A stretch of 64,000 bases of DNA. Source: Salana multivorans. GTDB lineage: Bacteria; Actinomycetota; Actinomycetes; Actinomycetales; Beutenbergiaceae. A program made the position numbers and the translations under genes. The stretch spans positions 1,612,001 to 1,676,000 of the forward strand of contig NZ_RKHQ01000001.1 in NCBI RefSeq assembly GCF_003751805.1, written 5' to 3'. The notes under the pieces are model-generated. The model was given only the letters and a program-made list of their open reading frames with translations, did not search any database and was not told the DNA's origin. Shown piece after piece: positions 16,362 through 22,372 of the stretch; positions within the stretch are counted from its first letter, which is position 1; each line of letters opens with the position of its first letter.

Positions 16362-18794
16362 ATGACGATCGGGAGATCGACACCTCGACGCCGCATCCTC
16401 GCCGGAGCCGCCCTGAGCGGTGCGCTCGCGCTGGTGCTGGCCGGGTGCACCGGGACACCGGGTGAGACCGGGAGCCAGGACCCGAGCGGGGACGGCACGA
16501 CGAGCGCAGCTGAGACCGGCCCCTTCGAGACCCGGCAGGTCGACGACGGGACCACGACGTTCACGATCGTCGAGAACCCCGGCGACGGCCCCCGGCTCTG
16601 CTACGGCGCCGAGAGCGGCGTCGCGATCCTGGAGGAGGCGGACGGCGACGCGACCTCCGCCTTCAAGGACATGAACGGCAACGGCACGCTGGACGCCTGG
16701 GAGGACTGGCGTCTGGACGCGTCCGAGCGCGCGGCCGACCTCGCGCAGCAGATGTCGGCCGAGCAGATCGCCGGCCTCATGCTCGTGAGCTCGCACGAGC
16801 GCTCCCCGCAGGACGGGCTGTCGGACGCGCAGATGACCTACCTGTCGGAGTCGAACCTGCGCAACGTGCTCAACGCCGCGGGCAACGACGCCGCGGCGAT
16901 CATCCCGTGGGTCAACCAGATGCAGTCCTACGTCGAGACGCTGGCGACGGACGGCACTCCGTACGTCCCGGTGAACTTCAGCTCCGACCCGCGCTCGACG
17001 GCGGGGTCCGGCGGGTACAACTCCGACGGCGACGACATCTCGCGCTGGCCCTCGAACCTGGGCCTCGCGGCGACGTTCGACCCCGAGCACACGGTCAAGC
17101 ACGCCGAGATGGCCTCGGCCGAGTACCGCGCGCTGGGCATCGCGACCGCGCTGGGGCCGCAGATCGACCTGGCGACGGAGCCGCGCTGGCTCCGCGTCGG
17201 CGGCACCTTCGGCGAGGACGCGGACCAGAACACGGAGCTCACGGCCGCGTACGTCGACGGCTTCCAGGGCACCGGGGGAACGGACGCGTGGGGCGCCGAG
17301 TCCGTCAACGCGATGATCAAGCACTGGGCCGGCGACGGTCCGGGCGAGGGCGGCCGCGAGTCGCACCGCGACGTCGGCAAGTACGGCGTCTACCCGGGTG
17401 GGAACTTCGAGGAGCACACGCAGGCCTTCCTCGGCTCGTTGAACGCAGCGTCCGTCATGACGGCCTACTCGATCGCGCTGGACGCCGACGGGCAGCCGAT
17501 CCTCGGCGGCGACCGGACCGGCGCGGCGTACGACCACGCCCGGATGGACCTCCTGCGCGAGGAGAACGGGTACGACGGCGTCGTGGTCACCGACTGGAGC
17601 GTCATGCGCGCGATCGGCGACACCGGCGCCGACGGCAAGCCCGCGACCAGCGGTCAGGCGTGGGGCGCCGAGCACCTGACGCCCGCCGAGCGGTACTTCA
17701 CCGTCCTGAGCACCGGCCACGACATGTTCGGTGGCGTCAACGACGCGACGTACATCCTCGAGGCCTACGACCTGTGGCAGGAGAAGTACGAGGCCGGGGA
17801 GGTCGACGTCGACGCTGACACCCGCTTCCGCGAGTCGGCGGCCCGGATCCTCACCCTCATGCTCAAGCCGGGTCTGTACGAGTGCGCCTACCTCGACATG
17901 GACGAGTCGCTCGCGGTGCTCGCAAGCGACGACAAGGTCGAGGCCGGCTTCACCGCGCAGCTCGACTCCGTCGTCATGCTGAAGAACGACGGCACGATCG
18001 GCGCGTCCGAGGCGGCGGACTGGACGGACAAGACCGTCTACGTCCCGCGCGCCTACGACGTCGGCTTCGCGTCGGCGACGGGACCGGGGGAGTACCTCGA
18101 GGGTCCGACGCTGACGGTCGAGGTCGCCGAGGGGTACGTCGGGACCGTGGTGACGGACGAGGCGGAGCTCGACGCCGATGGGCACGTGATCGGCTACACC
18201 GCCCCCGACCTGAGCGACGTCGACGTCGTCCTGGTCGGCATGGACAGCCCGAACAACGGCACCAACTTCTCCGGCTCGGGGTATGACGCCGAGTCGGACC
18301 AGTGGTACCCGTTCTCGCTCCAGTACCGCCCGTACACGGCGGACGGCCCGAACGTGCGCCAGGTCTCGATCTCCGGTGACCTCCTCGAGGACGGCACGCA
18401 GGAGAACCGCTCCTACGCCGGCAACACGTCGCGGATCGCGAACGAGTCGATGCTCGACGCGTTCGAGCGGGCAACGGCGGCGGTCGAGGCCAGCGGCCGG
18501 GACATCCCGGTCGTCACCGTGATCCGGGCGATCAACCCCGTCATCCCGGCGGAGTTCGAGGCGGCGTCGGACGCGATCGTCGTCGGGTTCGGCACGAGCG
18601 ACGCCGCGCTCATCGAGGTGGCGCTGGGTCTGTACGAGCCGAAGGGGCGCCTGCCGATGCAGTTCCCGGCGGACATGGACACGGTCGAGGCCCAGCTCGA
18701 GGACGTCGGCAAGGACATGACGCCGTACACCGACTCGGCCGGCAACGTGTACGACTACGGGTTCGGCCTGAGCTACGCGGGCCCGATCTCCTAG
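16362..18794 (+). CDS. Glycoside hydrolase family 3 lipoprotein (tandem copy 3)
   Basis: An 810-residue GH3 lipoprotein. The lipobox is LAGC (Cys29), the EF-hand-like loop reads DMNGNGTLDAWE, and the barrel has KHWAGDG, where the other copies have KHF. The nucleophile motif is VTDW (Asp411). Copies 3 and 4 are the closest pair: both read AEPRWLRVGGTFGEDA/V-like sequence, GTGHDMFGGVNDATYILEA and YGVYPGGN. This suggests the most recent duplication gave these two. ATG 16362 follows CGAAGGAGACAG. The F-to-W change lies next to the sugar-binding lysine-histidine of GH3 enzymes and may alter specificity. Anchoring outside the membrane and an exo-acting beta-glycosidase role are inferred from family. 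Confidence 0.9.
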   Translation: MTIGRSTPRRRILAGAALSGALALVLAGCTGTPGETGSQDPSGDGTTSAAETGPFETRQVDDGTTTFTIVENPGDGPRLCYGAESGVAILEEADGDATSAFKDMNGNGTLDAWEDWRLDASERAADLAQQMSAEQIAGLMLVSSHERSPQDGLSDAQMTYLSESNLRNVLNAAGNDAAAIIPWVNQMQSYVETLATDGTPYVPVNFSSDPRSTAGSGGYNSDGDDISRWPSNLGLAATFDPEHTVKHAEMASAEYRALGIATALGPQIDLATEPRWLRVGGTFGEDADQNTELTAAYVDGFQGTGGTDAWGAESVNAMIKHWAGDGPGEGGRESHRDVGKYGVYPGGNFEEHTQAFLGSLNAASVMTAYSIALDADGQPILGGDRTGAAYDHARMDLLREENGYDGVVVTDWSVMRAIGDTGADGKPATSGQAWGAEHLTPAERYFTVLSTGHDMFGGVNDATYILEAYDLWQEKYEAGEVDVDADTRFRESAARILTLMLKPGLYECAYLDMDESLAVLASDDKVEAGFTAQLDSVVMLKNDGTIGASEAADWTDKTVYVPRAYDVGFASATGPGEYLEGPTLTVEVAEGYVGTVVTDEAELDADGHVIGYTAPDLSDVDVVLVGMDSPNNGTNFSGSGYDAESDQWYPFSLQYRPYTADGPNVRQVSISGDLLEDGTQENRSYAGNTSRIANESMLDAFERATAAVEASGRDIPVVTVIRAINPVIPAEFEAASDAIVVGFGTSDAALIEVALGLYEPKGRLPMQFPADMDTVEAQLEDVGKDMTPYTDSAGNVYDYGFGLSYAGPIS

Positions 18795-18808
18795 CCCGCC
18801 CGGCCAGA

Positions 18809-18869
18809 CCTCCGATACCGGGGTGGGCTGGGTCGCGAAACGCGATCGGACCTACCCCGGTATCGGAGG
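18809..18869 (+). terminator. Composite hairpin after GH3 copy 3
   Basis: Arms at 18809-18827 (CCTCCGATACCGGGGTGGG) and 18851-18869 pair over 19 positions with a single G-T type mismatch. The loop again holds TCGCGAAACGCGA. This is the third member of the intergenic element family in this locus. The 120 bases from here to the next paired repeat contain nothing else recognisable. Confidence 0.68.
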
Positions 18870-18992
18870 GGGGCGTCCCGAAAGGGGCCTTCGAGCGGAG
18901 GCCGACCCGGCCCCGACCGGGTCGGGATCACGCCCCGATCACGACTGGATCACGGTTCGATAACGGCGGACTGGTGCGGATCGTGGGCGCGG

Positions 18993-19061
18993 ACAGGTTG
19001 TGCGTCGGAACCGACAGGTTGTGCAGATGGCCCCCACGGGAACGTCGCCGACTGGTTGCCT
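18993..19061 (+). promoter_or_regulatory. LytTR-type paired direct repeat and extended -10, GH3 gene 4
   Basis: ACAGGTTGT lies at 18993-19001 and 19014-19022, 21 bp apart. After 30 bases comes TGGTTGCCT (19053-19061), an extended -10 candidate. The leader to the ATG at 19188 is about 120 bases. The constancy of the 21-bp period and of the 30-31-base gap over four loci, while the bases between are not conserved, is the main support for a regulatory reading. Confidence 0.65.
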
Positions 19062-19187
19062 ACGAGTCACACGCCACAGTGGTCGTGGCTGCCGGGTGCG
19101 ACTAGGAAGTCGTCCGGCGGTGGGTTCCACGGCGGCTCGATCTCGACACGGTCGAACGGGTGCGCCAGACGAAGGAAGAGAGACACG

Positions 19188-21611
19188 ATGACGATCGGGA
19201 GACCGACGGTCAAGCACGTCATGGCGGGGGCCGCGCTCACCGCGGCGCTTGCGATGGTGCTCGCCGGCTGCACGGGGTCGCCGAGCGACACCCCCAGCGG
19301 TGACGCGAGCGCGTCCGAGACCACCAGCGAGGCCGCCAACAACGACCCCAACAGCTACTCCACCGAGGAGATCAGCGACGGCAAGACCACCTTCATCCGG
19401 GTGACCAACCCGGGCGAGGGCAAGCAGCTGTCCTACGGCTCCGAGAGCGGCATCGAGCTGCTCGAGGAAAAGGACGGCGACCTCACCTACGCGTTCAAGG
19501 ACATGAACGCGAACGGGACGCTGGACACGTGGGAGGACTGGCGCCAGGAGACGTCGGCCCGCGCCGAGTCGCTCGCGCAGGAGCTGTCGATCGAGCAGAT
19601 CGCCGGCCTCATGCTGTGGAGCTCGCACGAGCGCGCCCCGCAGGACGGCCTCACCGACGCGCAGAAGACCTACCTGGAGGAGTCCAACCTCCGCAACGTC
19701 CTCAACGCCGCCGGCTCCGACGCCGCGGCCACGGTGCCGTGGGTCAACGAGATGCAGGCGTACGTCGAGACGCTCGCGACGGCCGACGCGCCCTACGTCC
19801 CGGTCAACTTCAGCTCCGACCCGCGCTCCACGGCCGGTTCCGGCGGCTACAACGCCGCAGGCGCCGACATCTCGCGCTGGCCCTCCAACCTCGGTCTCGC
19901 CGCGACGTTCAACGCCGAGCACACGCAGAACTTCGGCGAGATGGCCTCGGCCGAGTACCGCGCGCTGGGCATCACGACGGCCCTCAGCCCGCAGATCGAC
20001 CTCGCGAGCGAGCCGCGCTGGCTCCGCGTCGGCGGCACGTTCGGTGAGGACGTCGCTCAGGTCACCGAGCTCACGCAGGCCTACGTGAAGGGCTTCCAGG
20101 GCACCGGCGGCGAGGACGTCTGGGGCTCGGAGTCGGTCAACGCCATGATCAAGCACTTCTCGGGCGACGGCCCGGGTGAGGGTGGCCGCGAGGCGCACAC
20201 CTACGTCGGCAAGTACGGCGTCTACCCGGGCGGCAACCTTGCCGAGCACACCCAGCCGTTCCTCGGCTCGCTCGACGCCGCGTCCGTCATGACCGCCTAC
20301 TCGATCGCGCTCGACGCGAACGGCCAGCCGCTGCTCGGCGTCGACCGGATGGGCACCGCCTACGACCAGGGCCGGATGGACATCCTGCGCGAGGAGAACG
20401 GCTACGAGGGCGTCATCGTCACGGACTGGGGCGTCATGTCCGGCTCCACCGACGAGGGCGCGATGTTCGGCATGGCGTGGGGCGCCGAGGACCTGACCCC
20501 GGCCGAGCGCTACTTCAAGGTGCTCGGGACGGGTCACGACATGTTCGGTGGCGTCAACGACGCGACCTACATCCTCGAGGCGCACGACCTGTGGCAGGAG
20601 AAGTTCGAGGCTGGCGAGGTCGACGTGGACGCCGACACCCGCTTCCGCGAGTCCGGCGAGCGCATCCTCGCGATGCTGTTCAACCCGGGTCTGTACGAGG
20701 ACCCGTTCCTCGACCTCGACGAGTCCAAGTCGATCCTCGCGAGCGACGACAAGGTGGCGGCCGGTTACGCCGCGCAGCTCGACTCGGTCGTCATGCTGAA
20801 GAACGACGGCGCCATCGCCGCGTCCGACGCCGAGTCCTGGAAGGACAAGACGGTCTACATCCCGCGCTCGTACGACACCGGCTTCGACGGCCTGTTCGGC
20901 CCGGGCGAGTACACCGAGGGTCCGGGTCTCACGATCGAGGTCGCCGAGCAGTTCTTCGGCACCGTCGTCACCGACGAGGCCGTCACGGACGCCGACGGCG
21001 TGGTCACGGAGTACACGGCTCCCGACCTCACCGACGTCGACCTCGTGCTGGTCGGGCTCAACAGCCCGAACAACGGCGACCCGTTCACCGCCTCCGGCCA
21101 GGACAAGGAGACGGGCGAGTGGTACCCGTTCTCGCTGCAGTACCGCCCCTACACGGCCGACGGTGCGAACGTGCGCCAGACGTCCATCGGCGGTGACCTC
21201 CTGCCCGACGGCACGGTCGAGAACCGGTCCTACTTCGGCCACACGTCGCGGATCGCGAACGAGGCCGACCTCGACGCCTTCGAGCGGGCCACCGCGGCCG
21301 TCGAGGCGAGCGGCAAGGACATCCCGGTCATCACGGTCCTCAAGGCCGTCAACCCGGTCATCCCGGCCGAGTTCGAGGGCAAGTCGAACGCCATCGTCGT
21401 GAGCTTCGGCACCAACGACCAGGCGATCCTCGAGGTGGCGCTGGGCCTGTACGAGCCCCAGGGCCGTCTGCCGATCCAGTTCCCCGCGAACATGGACACG
21501 GTCGAGGCCCAGTTCGAGGACGTCCCGAAGGACATGACGCCCTACACGGACTCCGCCGGCAACGCGTACGACTACGGCTTCGGCCTGAACTACAGCGGCC
21601 CGATCTCCTGA
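19188..21611 (+). CDS. Glycoside hydrolase family 3 lipoprotein (tandem copy 4)
   Basis: An 807-residue GH3 lipoprotein. The lipobox is LAGC (Cys28), the EF-hand-like loop is DMNANGTLDTWE, the barrel has KHFSGDG and the nucleophile motif is VTDW (Asp413). The C-terminal domain ends in YDYGFGLNYSGPIS, almost the same tail as copies 2 and 3. ATG 19188 is preceded by GAAGGAAGAG. It is the last of the tandem paralogs and is followed by a hairpin of a different sequence from the other three. An external beta-glucosidase-like role is inferred. Four near-equivalent lipoproteins with separate promoters suggest dosage or substrate diversification. Confidence 0.9.
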   Translation: MTIGRPTVKHVMAGAALTAALAMVLAGCTGSPSDTPSGDASASETTSEAANNDPNSYSTEEISDGKTTFIRVTNPGEGKQLSYGSESGIELLEEKDGDLTYAFKDMNANGTLDTWEDWRQETSARAESLAQELSIEQIAGLMLWSSHERAPQDGLTDAQKTYLEESNLRNVLNAAGSDAAATVPWVNEMQAYVETLATADAPYVPVNFSSDPRSTAGSGGYNAAGADISRWPSNLGLAATFNAEHTQNFGEMASAEYRALGITTALSPQIDLASEPRWLRVGGTFGEDVAQVTELTQAYVKGFQGTGGEDVWGSESVNAMIKHFSGDGPGEGGREAHTYVGKYGVYPGGNLAEHTQPFLGSLDAASVMTAYSIALDANGQPLLGVDRMGTAYDQGRMDILREENGYEGVIVTDWGVMSGSTDEGAMFGMAWGAEDLTPAERYFKVLGTGHDMFGGVNDATYILEAHDLWQEKFEAGEVDVDADTRFRESGERILAMLFNPGLYEDPFLDLDESKSILASDDKVAAGYAAQLDSVVMLKNDGAIAASDAESWKDKTVYIPRSYDTGFDGLFGPGEYTEGPGLTIEVAEQFFGTVVTDEAVTDADGVVTEYTAPDLTDVDLVLVGLNSPNNGDPFTASGQDKETGEWYPFSLQYRPYTADGANVRQTSIGGDLLPDGTVENRSYFGHTSRIANEADLDAFERATAAVEASGKDIPVITVLKAVNPVIPAEFEGKSNAIVVSFGTNDQAILEVALGLYEPQGRLPIQFPANMDTVEAQFEDVPKDMTPYTDSAGNAYDYGFGLNYSGPIS

Positions 21612-21637
21612 TCCTGACGGAGACGCCGCAGCAAGCC

Positions 21638-21678
21638 GCTCCGGGCGACAGTGGGACCACCCCGCTGTCGCCCGGAGC
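21638..21678 (+). terminator. Strong hairpin after GH3 copy 4
   Basis: A perfect 14-bp inverted repeat has arms GCTCCGGGCGACAG (21638-21651) and CTGTCGCCCGGAGC (21665-21678) around a 13-base loop. It lies about 26 bases after the GH3 stop codon. It does not share sequence with the CTCCGA-type hairpins after copies 1-3. No T-run follows; terminator function is inferred. Confidence 0.7.
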
Positions 21679-21726
21679 AGGCCACGGGGTGGTCCCGTGG
21701 CCACACAACCCCTCGAGGAGGATGCA

Positions 21727-22158
21727 GTGAACACGAAGCGACTGCTGAGCTCGGTTGCCGGGCTCGCGCTGGTTGCCGGTGGGGCCTTCGGCCTCGCGGC
21801 CTGCGGCGGCGACAGCAACGGCGGCACGACGGGTGGCGACGGCGGTTCGTCGGAGGACGCCCCGGCGGCCTCGGAGTCGGACATCGCCGAGGACCTCCAG
21901 AACGCCCGCCAGGCCGTGCTGGACGCCCTCGCCGAGGACGACAGCTGGAGCCAGATCATGCTCGCGAGCGACGTCAAGGCCCCGACGGTCAAGTACGGCC
22001 TCCTCGTGGTGCCCTACTCGTTCTCCGAGGCTGCCTCGCGCATCCAGAGCACGGTCGACATCAAGGACGGCAAGTTCACGATCGACGGCGACTCCGCCGC
22101 GACGGGCCAGACCTGGGTCATCGACCAGGACGGCAACATCACCGAGAAGGCCAGCTGA
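21727..22158 (+). CDS. Small lipoprotein of unknown function
   Basis: A 143-residue predicted lipoprotein that I do not recognise. The signal peptide ends in LAAC (Cys26), a Gly/Ser/Asp-rich spacer follows to about residue 55, and a compact domain covers about 60-143 (AEDLQNARQAVLDALAEDDSWSQ... ending VIDQDGNITEKAS). The GTG at 21727 was chosen because GAGGAGG precedes it and translation then begins directly with a normal signal peptide; an in-frame GTG at 21697 would put an acidic extension in front. It sits between the four GH3 lipoproteins and the anchored-GH3 operon, with hairpins on both sides. It may be a surface accessory protein of the GH3 system, but nothing in the sequence shows a function. 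Confidence 0.7.
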   Translation: MNTKRLLSSVAGLALVAGGAFGLAACGGDSNGGTTGGDGGSSEDAPAASESDIAEDLQNARQAVLDALAEDDSWSQIMLASDVKAPTVKYGLLVVPYSFSEAASRIQSTVDIKDGKFTIDGDSAATGQTWVIDQDGNITEKAS

Positions 22159-22183
22159 CGCTCGCCCGATCACCCGATCTCGT

Positions 22184-22233
22184 CCGGACCGGGTGCCCCG
22201 CGCACACACCGTGAGCGCGAGGCACCCGTCCGG
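22184..22233 (+). terminator. Hairpin after the small lipoprotein gene
   Basis: CCGGACCGGGTGCC (22184-22197) pairs with GGCACCCGTCCGG (22221-22233) with one bulged base. A second imperfect hairpin follows (GGGAACGTCCCGG / CCGGGACGTGTCCC, about 22249-22280). The remaining bases to the GTG at 22373 hold TGATTGCCT at 22336-22344, identical to the -10-like element of GH3 copy 3, but no paired ACAGGTTGT lies at the matching distance upstream. Confidence 0.6.
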
Positions 22234-22372
22234 GCGGTTCGCTACACGGGAACGTCCCGGACGCACCGGGACGTGTCCCCGTTCCCACCCCCTGACCGCC
22301 CGACCGACGGACTGACCGGCGGAGCACGGGTCCCCTGATTGCCTGACCGCAGCCCACTCGAGGAGAAGAGCA

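Noticed and set aside
13727-16564. Open frame of 945 codons on the minus strand opposite GH3 copy 2, with similar ones opposite the other GH3 genes
   Set aside because: Antisense shadows rich in Arg, Val and Asp without motifs; the plus-strand GH3 genes have signal peptides, ribosome sites and catalytic motifs.
22292-22318. CTGACCG direct repeat upstream of the anchored GH3 gene as a fifth LytTR site
   Set aside because: The spacing is 20 bp and the sequence does not resemble ACAGGTTGT; only the TGATTGCCT element is shared with the four GH3 promoters.
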